The translations under genes and the position numbers were made by a program. From the NCBI RefSeq assembly GCF_903181435.1, contig NZ_CAEUHO010000004.1, forward strand, positions 806,001 to 870,000: a stretch of DNA of 64,000 nt. The letters are read 5' to 3'. The stretch is from Bacteroides acidifaciens. Its GTDB lineage: Bacteria; Bacteroidota; Bacteroidia; Bacteroidales; Bacteroidaceae. Under the pieces are notes generated by a model. That model was not told the origin of the DNA. It was given only the letters and a program-made list of their open reading frames with translations, and did no database searches. The first letter of the stretch is position 1. Each line of letters opens with the position of its first letter. Positions 10,592-17,802 of this stretch are shown here, piece by piece.

Positions 10592-11713
10592 TTAGAGTAC
10601 CTTCTTGAAGCGCGCGAGGAACTCGTCTGCTTCTTCCATGCTGAGGCAGAGAGGCGGCAGAAGACGCAGTACGTTCGTACCGCTTGCTCCGGTGAACACG
10701 TGCTCGTCATAGATGAGGCGGCTGCGCAATTCCTTGATGGGGTTTTCAAATTCGAGTCCAATCATAAGCCCGCGCCCGCGTACTTCTTTGATTTGCGGGA
10801 ATTTCTTCAACTCTTCCAGCAAGTAGTTACCTACTTTAGCCGCGTTTTCTACCAGGTTTTCCTGTTCGATAACGTCCATTACGGCGAGGGCTGCCGAGCA
10901 TGCCAGATGGTTTCCGCCGAAAGTGGTTCCTAGCTGTCCGTACACAGGCTTGAACATCGGACTGATAAGAACACCCGCCATCGGGAATCCGTTTCCGATA
11001 CCTTTGGCTACGGTGATAATGTCCGGTCTGATGTCATTGTACTGGTGGGCGAAGAACTTTCCGCTACGTCCGTATCCGCTCTGAATCTCGTCGAGAATCA
11101 GGATAGTGCCCGTCTCGGTACATGCCTTGCGGAGTTCCTGCATAAATTCGGTAGTCGGTATCTTGATGCCGCCTACACCTTGTATTCCTTCAATGATTAC
11201 GGCGCATACGTCTCCTTTAGACAATTCCTGCTTCATGGCTTCGGTGTCATTCAGAGGAAGATAGACAACGTGACCGTTGTTGTTGATAGGAGCGATGATG
11301 GACGGATTGTTGGTCGCTTCTACTGCCAGTGAAGTACGTCCGTGGAAGGCTTTGGTGAAAGAAACCACTTTGGTACGTCCGTTGTAGAAAGAAGCTAGTT
11401 TCAGCGCGTTCTCGTTCGCTTCGGCACCGCTGTTGATAAGGAACAGGCTGTAATCCTCATAGCCGGAAATCTTTCCCAGCCGTTCGGCTACCTGTTGTTG
11501 CAGCTTGTTGATTACCGAGTTCGAGTAGAAACCAAGGTTGGCTACCTGGTTGCTAATCATCTCTACATAGTGAGGGTGTGCGTGTCCGATGGAGATGACA
11601 GCGTGTCCGCCGTAAAGGTCTAAGTATTCAGTCCCGTTCTCGTCCCAGACTTTGCAGCCTTTTCCCTTGACTATATTGATATTATATAAAGGATATACGT
11701 CGAATAAATTCAT
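10592..11713 (-). CDS. argD: Acetyl/succinylornithine aminotransferase
   Basis: A 373-residue class III PLP-dependent aminotransferase converting N-acylglutamate semialdehyde to N-acylornithine. Seen motifs: NSGAEANENALKLA, the LILDEIQSGYGRSGKF segment with the PLP-binding Asp, and ITVAKGIGNGFPMAGVL with the Schiff-base Lys. It starts 13 nt after argC and ends the argR-GNAT-argG-argC-argD operon. Bacteroides is known to use an N-succinyl rather than N-acetyl ornithine transcarbamylase (established for B. fragilis), so the true substrate may be the succinylated compound. That point is inferred from the genus, not from this sequence. Confidence 0.93.
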   Translation of the reverse strand: MNLFDVYPLYNINIVKGKGCKVWDENGTEYLDLYGGHAVISIGHAHPHYVEMISNQVANLGFYSNSVINKLQQQVAERLGKISGYEDYSLFLINSGAEANENALKLASFYNGRTKVVSFTKAFHGRTSLAVEATNNPSIIAPINNNGHVVYLPLNDTEAMKQELSKGDVCAVIIEGIQGVGGIKIPTTEFMQELRKACTETGTILILDEIQSGYGRSGKFFAHQYNDIRPDIITVAKGIGNGFPMAGVLISPMFKPVYGQLGTTFGGNHLACSAALAVMDVIEQENLVENAAKVGNYLLEELKKFPQIKEVRGRGLMIGLEFENPIKELRSRLIYDEHVFTGASGTNVLRLLPPLCLSMEEADEFLARFKKVL

Positions 11714-11726
11714 AATTCTTCTGTTT

Positions 11727-12695
11727 TTAAAAAGCTGAAGGCTTCAAACGCAGTCCTACCGTCTCTTCGAGGTTGAACATCAGGTTCATGTTGTGAACCG
11801 CCTGTCCGCTGGCACCTTTCAGCAGGTTGTCGATACAGGAGATAATCAATAGCTTGTCGCCATGCTTCTCAAGATGTATCAGGCACTTGTTGGTGTTGAC
11901 TACTTGTTTGAGGTCTATATTCTTGTCTACGATGTGCACAAATGAATCCTTCGCATAATACTCTTCGTACATGCGGACAATTTCTTCCAATGACACTTTA
12001 GTTTTCACTACTAACGTAGCGAAGATGCCGCGCGGGAAATCTCCACGGTACGGAATAAAGTCTATGTCGGAATCAAAACTGTTCTGCAACTGTTGCAGCG
12101 ACTGTTTGATTTCGGGCACGTGCTGGTGGTCGAACGCTTTGTACACACTCATGTTATTGTTTCTCCAACTGAAATGACTGGTAGCTCCCGGTTTCACTCC
12201 GGCTCCGGTACTTCCTGTAATGGCATTTACAGAAATATCGTCCGTCAGCATCAGGTTCTTGGCTAGCGGGAGCAGACCCAGCTGGATACAAGTGGCAAAA
12301 CAACCGGGGTTGGCTACATGCTTTGCCGTACAGGTGGCGCGGCGGTTCAGTTCCGGCAGGCCGTAGATGAAGTCGTGGTCGTCACTCTTGATGCGGTAGT
12401 CCATGGAGAGGTCGATAATCTTCAGGTCTTCCGGTATGTTGTGGCTTTCCATGAATTTCTTCGTGTCGCCGTGGGCTGTGCAGAAGAAAAGAACGTCGAT
12501 TTCGTCCAGAGGTAACTGGTCGGTGAATCTCAAGTCTGTTTCCCCGTACAAGCCTTCGTGTACGTCCGTGATTCTGTTTCCGGCATTACTGCTACTGTTG
12601 ATAAATACGATTTCAGTCTCCGGATGGTTGAGCAGCAGGCGGATTAATTCGCCTGCCGTATATCCTGCGCCACCAATGATTCCTGCTTTAATCAT
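11727..12695 (-). CDS. argC: N-acetyl(succinyl)-gamma-glutamyl-phosphate reductase
   Basis: A 322-residue NADPH-dependent reductase of arginine biosynthesis. The nucleotide-binding start is IIGGAGYTAGELIRLLLNHP. The catalytic Cys lies in HVANPGCFATCIQLGLLPL, and GSTGAGVKPGATSHFSWR and HQHVPEI are family-typical. The ATG overlaps the argG stop by 4 nt (ATGA), which indicates translational coupling, and argD follows after 13 nt. The enzyme is cytoplasmic and of normal length. As with argD, the acyl group on the natural substrate may be succinyl in this genus. Confidence 0.95.
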   Translation of the reverse strand: MIKAGIIGGAGYTAGELIRLLLNHPETEIVFINSSSNAGNRITDVHEGLYGETDLRFTDQLPLDEIDVLFFCTAHGDTKKFMESHNIPEDLKIIDLSMDYRIKSDDHDFIYGLPELNRRATCTAKHVANPGCFATCIQLGLLPLAKNLMLTDDISVNAITGSTGAGVKPGATSHFSWRNNNMSVYKAFDHQHVPEIKQSLQQLQNSFDSDIDFIPYRGDFPRGIFATLVVKTKVSLEEIVRMYEEYYAKDSFVHIVDKNIDLKQVVNTNKCLIHLEKHGDKLLIISCIDNLLKGASGQAVHNMNLMFNLEETVGLRLKPSAF

Positions 12696-13900
12696 ATCTC
12701 TTCGTCTTTATGGTTGTTATAGTAAACACGCAGCGGAGTAGAGGTCACTTTGATAAAGCCTTTCGCGTCTTCGGCTGTCCAGCCTTTCTGCATTTCACCG
12801 TATTCTCCGAATTTGGTTTTCACGAGGTCGTCTTCCGATTCCACGCCTACGGTAGAGAAAGAAAGCGGACGAAGTTCGAGGATAGCCGTACCGTTCACGT
12901 TACGCTGGCTTTCCTGCAACATGGCTTCGATGTCGCGCATCACAGGTTCCAGATATTGGCTTTCGTGCAGGAACATACCGTACCAGTTGGCTACCTGGTC
13001 TTTCCAGTATTGCTGCCATTTGCTCAGTGTATATTTTTCGAGGAAGCGGTGAGCGCCGATAATCAGCATCGGGGCGGCGGCTTCGAAACCTACACGGCCT
13101 TTGATACCGATAATCGTATCGCCTACGTGCATATCACGGCCGATGCCGTAAGCGGCACCGATTTCTTCCACTTTCTGGATAGCTTTAATCGGGTCGTCAA
13201 ACTTCTCGTCGTTGACGGCTTTCAGTTCTCCCTTTTCGAAAGTCAGGCGGAGCTGTTCGCTACCTTCTTTTTCTACATGTTTCAGGTAGGCAGTTTCCGG
13301 CAATCCCTGTGCGGAGTCGAGGATTTCGCCACCGCAGATAGAAGTACCCCACAGGCCTACGTTGTACGAGTATTTCAGTTTGGTGAAATCCGCGCTGAAA
13401 CCATGCTTGTTCAGATAGTCTATTTCTTCCTGGCGGCTCAATGCCATATCACGGGTCAGCGTGATGATTTCTACATTCGGAGCCAACACGAGGAAAGTCA
13501 TGTCGAAACGGATTTGGTCGTTACCTGCTCCGGTAGACCCGTGGGCAATGGCGTCTGCGCCGATTTCGTTCGCATAACGTGCGATAGCCAGTGCCTGGAA
13601 GATACGTTCGGAACTGACCGAAATCGGATAAGTACCGTTGCGCAGCACATTTCCGAAAACCATATATTTCAAGCTTTTCTCGTAGTATTCCCGGGTAACG
13701 TCGAGTGTAACGTATTTTACTGCTCCCAGTTTGTAGGCGTTCTCTTCATTTGTTTTCAGTTGTTCTTCACTGAAACCGCCTGTATTGGCACAAGCTGCAT
13801 ATACTTCGTAACCTTTTTCTTTGGCGAGGTACATGACGGTGAACGATGTATCCAGTCCGCCGCTGAATGCCACCACTACTTTTTTCTTCTTTTCTTCCAT
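12692..13900 (-). CDS. argG: Argininosuccinate synthase
   Basis: A 402-residue ATP-dependent ligase joining citrulline and aspartate. The PP-loop motif AFSGGLDTSFTVMYLA lies at the N-terminus and is followed by the AHGSTGAGNDQIRFD stretch, both diagnostic. It is third in the operon after argR and a GNAT gene (15-nt gap) and overlaps argC by 4 nt. The sequence looks intact. A long open frame on the opposite strand of this gene has no independent support and is a codon-composition shadow. Confidence 0.96.
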   Translation of the reverse strand: MEEKKKKVVVAFSGGLDTSFTVMYLAKEKGYEVYAACANTGGFSEEQLKTNEENAYKLGAVKYVTLDVTREYYEKSLKYMVFGNVLRNGTYPISVSSERIFQALAIARYANEIGADAIAHGSTGAGNDQIRFDMTFLVLAPNVEIITLTRDMALSRQEEIDYLNKHGFSADFTKLKYSYNVGLWGTSICGGEILDSAQGLPETAYLKHVEKEGSEQLRLTFEKGELKAVNDEKFDDPIKAIQKVEEIGAAYGIGRDMHVGDTIIGIKGRVGFEAAAPMLIIGAHRFLEKYTLSKWQQYWKDQVANWYGMFLHESQYLEPVMRDIEAMLQESQRNVNGTAILELRPLSFSTVGVESEDDLVKTKFGEYGEMQKGWTAEDAKGFIKVTSTPLRVYYNNHKDEEI

Positions 13901-13915
13901 AGTGCTGTATATTTT

Positions 13916-14494
13916 TTAAATGTTATTTCTTTCTTGTTCTTTTTTAATGTTCCGCGGTTCTGTCGGGTCGTACAGCATGGCTGTGCAGATACAGAACTTA
14001 CGGTTCTTGGCAACCAGAATATCATGGTTGATGCATCCTTCGCATCCTTTCCAGAAAGCCTCGTCGTCTGTCAGTTCGTTGAAGGTGACGGGGACGTAGC
14101 CCAGTTCCGTATTCATCTTCATCACGGCTGCGCCGGAAGTCAGGCTGAATATTTTCGCTTTCGGCCATCGGAGACGTGCCAGTTGGAAAGAAGCCTGTTT
14201 GATACGTTTTGCCAGCCCTAAACCACGGAAATCGGGATGAACAATCAGACCGGAGGTGGCTACATATTGCTTGTTGCCCCATGATTCGATATAAGTGAAT
14301 CCGGCAAACGTGTCGCCGCAAAGGGCAATGATTGCTTTTCCTTCCTTCATCTTTGTCGCTACGTATTCGTGTGTGCGTTCCGCGATTCCTGTTCCTCGTA
14401 CGGCGGCAGCATTTCTGATAGTTTCCAAAATAGTGTCAACGTAAACCTCATGTGAGGCGTCGGCTACCATAACATCTATTTGTTGAGTGTCCAT
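13916..14494 (-). CDS. GNAT-family acyltransferase in the arg operon, candidate N-acylglutamate synthase
   Basis: A 192-residue protein when started at the ATG at 14494; a longer frame would run into argR, and the chosen start lies 31 nt after the argR stop. The GNAT acyl-CoA-binding region reads GLIVHPDFRGLGLAKRIKQA (about residues 90-110), preceded by GDTFAGFTYIESWG. The C-terminal part has several cysteines (CEGCINH, FCICTA). It sits between argR and argG. The operon otherwise lacks the enzyme for the first step, acylation of glutamate, so acetyl- or succinyl-CoA:glutamate transferase is a strong contextual candidate. I recall fitness-based proposals of this kind for the B. thetaiotaomicron homologue but cannot verify them here. 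Confidence 0.82.
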   Translation of the reverse strand: MDTQQIDVMVADASHEVYVDTILETIRNAAAVRGTGIAERTHEYVATKMKEGKAIIALCGDTFAGFTYIESWGNKQYVATSGLIVHPDFRGLGLAKRIKQASFQLARLRWPKAKIFSLTSGAAVMKMNTELGYVPVTFNELTDDEAFWKGCEGCINHDILVAKNRKFCICTAMLYDPTEPRNIKKEQERNNI

Positions 14495-14525
14495 TTCTTT
14501 ATGTATAATATAGGTATAATTATAA

Positions 14526-14999
14526 TTATTCGATATTTGGGATGATGAGTGACAAAAGCTGGCGTATCTTGCTTGCGGCAACTCCTTCACGAAGCACTAA
14601 CATTATCGTATCGTCTCCGGCAATGGTTCCGAGAATTTCGGTGAACTCATTGTTGTCGATGTCATAAGCCATGCTGCTGGCATAACCGGGACGGGTACGG
14701 ATAACAGCTATGTTACCGGAGAACTGCAAAGAGATAAATCCGTTATTGCGTAACATGTCGCCGGCACTTTGGTCGGTAGAACGTTTATACATAATGTTAT
14801 TCGGCAGTACATATACATACTTTCCGTTCATACTGGCAGCCTTGGCTACTTTCAGTTGTTTCAAGTCTCGTGAGAGGGTGGCCTGCGTCAGTTCGAAGCC
14901 TTCGCGGTTCAGCTCTTGCAGTAGTTCTTCCTGCGAGCCGACCTCTTTGCTTGAGATAATCATTTTGATGGCGTCTAACCGATTTGCTTTCTTCTTCAT
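14526..14999 (-). CDS. argR: Arginine repressor/activator
   Basis: A 157-residue ArgR family regulator. The N-terminal winged helix contains SQEELLQELNREGFELTQAT and LSRDLKQLKVAKA. The C-terminal arginine-binding and oligomerization domain contains TRPGYASSMAYDID and the GTIAGDDTIMLVLRE motif, whose Asp pair contacts arginine. It is first in the operon, so it is probably autoregulated; TGCATA-type half-sites surround its promoter (15024-15090). With arginine bound, family members form hexamers that bind ARG boxes. Confidence 0.95.
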   Translation of the reverse strand: MKKKANRLDAIKMIISSKEVGSQEELLQELNREGFELTQATLSRDLKQLKVAKAASMNGKYVYVLPNNIMYKRSTDQSAGDMLRNNGFISLQFSGNIAVIRTRPGYASSMAYDIDNNEFTEILGTIAGDDTIMLVLREGVAASKIRQLLSLIIPNIE

Positions 15000-15023
15000 T
15001 GTATAATTATTCTAATGATGGCG

Positions 15024-15084
15024 CAAAAATATGCATTATTTCGGAGAAAAGATGCATAATATCCTGTTTTTTTGCATAAAATAG
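15024..15084 (-). promoter_or_regulatory. argR operon promoter with ArgR-box-like half-sites
   Basis: The minus-strand -7 box TATTTTTG lies at 15024-15031, about 25 bp before the argR ATG. On the plus strand the words TGCATTATTT, TGCATAATAT and TGCATAAAAT begin near 15032, 15053 and 15074, about 21 bp apart. That spacing equals the 18-bp box plus 3-bp gap of tandem ARG boxes in other bacteria. Overlap with the promoter implies repression by ArgR; this is inferred. Confidence 0.55.
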
Positions 15085-15100
15085 AAAAAAACAGGATATT
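15058..15100. repeat. Perfect 16-bp inverted repeat upstream of argR
   Basis: AATATCCTGTTTTTTT at 15058-15073 is perfectly complementary to 15085-15100, with an 11-nt loop that contains one TGCATA-like ArgR half-site edge. It may end transcription from the outer-membrane protein gene or act as a regulatory hairpin in front of argR. Confidence 0.75.
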
Positions 15101-15248
15101 GTTATTAATTTCCATATTTCCGTTACATCTGTATATAGGACGGGAAAATTTAAGTAGAGCCCCAAACCGATACTTCCGTGTTTTACCCCACAATATTTAC
15201 AAACTCCACATAAATTTCCTATTGAATAGAAAAGAAAATATTCATCTT

Positions 15249-17546
15249 TTAATAAGCTTTTAGGATGGCACTGTTAATATGTCTGTTCGTGTTATTGTCG
15301 TCTCGTGCGGTTTTCTTTCCGAAATTATGTGTATAAATCACTTTTAGAAAGCCTGTCTGTTGATATATGCGCCCTGTCACATAATTTGTGTAATTGTAAG
15401 CATCTAATGTCACTGATTGTTTCCACTGGCGGTGTTTGGTAAAAGGGCTTTCCGCTCCTGCTTCCACCAACCAGTTTCCACAACTCCAGCGTGCCGTTAA
15501 TCCGTATTTAGCCGGTTCATATCTATGGATCAAATCTGCACTAAAACTTTTCGAACTTGTTTTGCCATAAAGACTACATGATAAATTTTTCCAGTAATAG
15601 TCCATTTGAATCAATCCGGAAAGACTGCTCGATTTGTCGGAAATCCCTTTAAAGAGAGAAGTAATTGACCAATATCCGTCCATTTTTAAACGAAAATTTT
15701 CCGACACTTTCCATGTGGCGGATAGCATGCCTTCATGATGATGGGCACTTACATCACTACGAAAGGTGTTTATGAGTCTACCGTCTTTAATAAAAAACTC
15801 ATCAGTATTAACATGTTCAACTCTTTCGTAATGAAGTGCCGCATATAGATTGAGGTTTTTAAACTGGCCGCTATAGTTGAAATTGACATCTCCAAAAATA
15901 GTATTATCCAAGTTAGGATTTCCTCTTTTAATGATTAATGAATCAATTTCTTGTACAGCATTACTTAATTGGGAAATTTGAGGTTGTGTGTTACCTAAAA
16001 CTCCATTGAAAACGATTTGATGTAGGCTGGAGATTCGATAAGTTAAATTTGTTTTCAAGCGTGGTGAGATTTGGCTAATACGCTTCTCGTTATGTAAGCG
16101 ATATTGTAGTGACGATAATCCGGGGGATACACTGAATGTTAGATTCTTTTTAAACATTCGATTGTATTCTGCATAAAACAAGGTTTGGCCTGTCCATAAA
16201 TGCTGCCAAGATGAATTGTTTCCATCATAATGGGAAGAACTAATGGTATGATAGTGCCCTATTCGGAGAGATAAAGCATTGCGTTCTTTCCATCGTATTC
16301 CATACTTTATATCTGCTCGAACTGTATAGATATCTTCTTTTGTATGAGTTAAAGTGGTATATTTATCTTCCAGGTAATTGTAAGAATAAGAATTATTAGC
16401 ATAGGTACCTGCCAATGACGACTCAATATACTGATTGTTTTTCAAGTTAAAATATCCATATAAATCTATAGTAGGCATATTGCCGGACTGATTAGTTGTT
16501 TTGCTCGATTCTTTATTCATTGTGTGTCCGCCGCCATACTCAAGTAATTCCCGGCTAAAGTTGTCTGGTGCATCATTACGCACGAATGATATTTTCGCCA
16601 ATAAATTACGTTTTTTATTCTGGTTAGCTATGTTTAACTGTACATATTGGTTGTCGCTCTTAACCTTATTATCCAGTGTATTAGTTTTTCTATCTATAGC
16701 ATATTTAGGAAAGATAAAATATTCGTGATTATCATTTATATCCCCCTTGTATTTGTTCATGCTATATCCCGCAAAAAGCGTATAATTCATGTTGCCATGT
16801 GACAGTTTGCTCACTATGTTATAGTCTCCATTGAGGTATCCCATAGCTTGCCGTCCATCAATTGTCACGTATCCCCCTGACTTGTACTGACGGGTAATAT
16901 AGTTGATTGCAGCAACATCGTCGGCATACCTCCCTGATGGTGTGTCGAAATACTCTACTTTCTCTATATCTCGTGGTCTTAAACTCTGCACTTCTCGATA
17001 ATCAGCTTTCCTCCCATCAATATATAAAGTGGCTTCCCCACCAAATGTTTTTACTTTTCCCTTTATCCTGTCCACTTCCATTCCAGGAATCATCAAATTA
17101 TATAATAAATCATACCCTGTACCTGCTTGTTTTACCTGTTGCTTGTCAGGCAAAATGAGTAGCCTATCCTTTTGCCGGATAACAGAAGCTCCTTTTACCA
17201 CCACTTCGTTCAACTCTATGTTATCTGTTTCCATTATCACTGGTGGTAGTTCGTTTTTCTTCTCTGTTGTATTGGCGTTAACTATTTGCTTTTTATATCC
17301 TATTGAGGAAAAAACTATAAAATAAGGTGAAGGGGAAACCTTTGTAAATTGATAATAGCCTAATGTGTCAGTGGTTGTACCGGTCACAAAACTTGAATCG
17401 ACACGGAATAGTTGTACTGAAATATACGATAATGATTGGCCTTCCAAATCTGTTACTTTACCAGTAATGCTGCATTGGGCATAAAGAATTTGTGGAAATA
17501 GAAAAATGGTCAATAAATAAACAAGAAAAACGACGGTATATTTCAT
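15249..17546 (-). CDS. Outer-membrane beta-barrel protein with carboxypeptidase-regulatory-like and plug domains
   Basis: A 765-residue protein started at the ATG at 17546. It has a signal peptide ending near LYAQ (about residue 24), a CarboxypepD_reg-like domain (about 25-110, with ITGKVTDLEGQSLSYISVQL and FSSIGYKKQ), a plug-like region (about 125-215, with RPRDIEKVEYFDTPSGRY) and a long C-terminal barrel rich in alternating aromatic residues. It resembles the outer-membrane beta-barrel family related to TonB receptors but is shorter than SusC, and no SusD gene is nearby. The gene is clearly more AT-rich than its flanks, suggesting transfer. A membrane TPR/HTH regulator and a 31-codon ORF lie directly upstream on the same strand and may form one unit with it. 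The ligand is unknown. Confidence 0.82.
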   Translation of the reverse strand: MKYTVVFLVYLLTIFLFPQILYAQCSITGKVTDLEGQSLSYISVQLFRVDSSFVTGTTTDTLGYYQFTKVSPSPYFIVFSSIGYKKQIVNANTTEKKNELPPVIMETDNIELNEVVVKGASVIRQKDRLLILPDKQQVKQAGTGYDLLYNLMIPGMEVDRIKGKVKTFGGEATLYIDGRKADYREVQSLRPRDIEKVEYFDTPSGRYADDVAAINYITRQYKSGGYVTIDGRQAMGYLNGDYNIVSKLSHGNMNYTLFAGYSMNKYKGDINDNHEYFIFPKYAIDRKTNTLDNKVKSDNQYVQLNIANQNKKRNLLAKISFVRNDAPDNFSRELLEYGGGHTMNKESSKTTNQSGNMPTIDLYGYFNLKNNQYIESSLAGTYANNSYSYNYLEDKYTTLTHTKEDIYTVRADIKYGIRWKERNALSLRIGHYHTISSSHYDGNNSSWQHLWTGQTLFYAEYNRMFKKNLTFSVSPGLSSLQYRLHNEKRISQISPRLKTNLTYRISSLHQIVFNGVLGNTQPQISQLSNAVQEIDSLIIKRGNPNLDNTIFGDVNFNYSGQFKNLNLYAALHYERVEHVNTDEFFIKDGRLINTFRSDVSAHHHEGMLSATWKVSENFRLKMDGYWSITSLFKGISDKSSSLSGLIQMDYYWKNLSCSLYGKTSSKSFSADLIHRYEPAKYGLTARWSCGNWLVEAGAESPFTKHRQWKQSVTLDAYNYTNYVTGRIYQQTGFLKVIYTHNFGKKTARDDNNTNRHINSAILKAY

Positions 17547-17573
17547 ATATCTCAATTTATTGTATCATAGGAA

Positions 17574-17669
17574 TCAAATCAACATAGTGTCAATCCCACT
17601 ATTGGCAAAACCCGGTAATTGTGTGAATAGCATACTGCATAGTACGAAAATAAGTAGTTCTTTTTTCAT
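17574..17669 (-). CDS. 31-residue signal-peptide-like small ORF, secreted peptide or gene remnant
   Basis: On the minus strand an ATG at 17669 opens 31 codons ending in TGA at 17574. The product begins MKKELLIFVLCSMLFTQ, a textbook signal-peptide n- and h-region, then LPGFA, a plausible signal peptidase I site; cleavage there would leave only about nine residues (NSGIDTMLI). The barrel protein gene begins 27 nt downstream, and a -7 box (17710-17717) lies about 40 bp upstream. It could encode a tiny exported peptide, or be the 5' remnant of a larger outer-membrane protein gene, since many Bacteroides TonB receptors begin in a similar way. No homology can be tested here. Confidence 0.4.
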   Translation of the reverse strand: MKKELLIFVLCSMLFTQLPGFANSGIDTMLI

Positions 17670-17709
17670 GTCTGTAAAATATAAATTCGGTTTTTCATTT
17701 TTGATGTTG

Positions 17710-17717
17710 CAAACATA
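17710..17717 (-). promoter_or_regulatory. Possible promoter for the small ORF and barrel protein gene
   Basis: A minus-strand TATGTTTG matches the -7 consensus TAnnTTTG, about 40 bp before the small ORF start. No convincing TTG -33 element is present, which would fit an activator-dependent promoter. Confidence 0.45.
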
Positions 17718-17802
17718 GGGCTTAGCGTTGATTTGTTTTGTGTAGTATTTTGTTAAAACTTAATTAACAAATACGCATTTATTGAAAATCAATACATTAC
17801 AA

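Noticed and set aside
12710..14221. 503-codon open frame on the plus strand opposite argG and the GNAT gene
   Set aside because: It lies fully antisense to strongly conserved genes and its product shows no domain; composition shadow.
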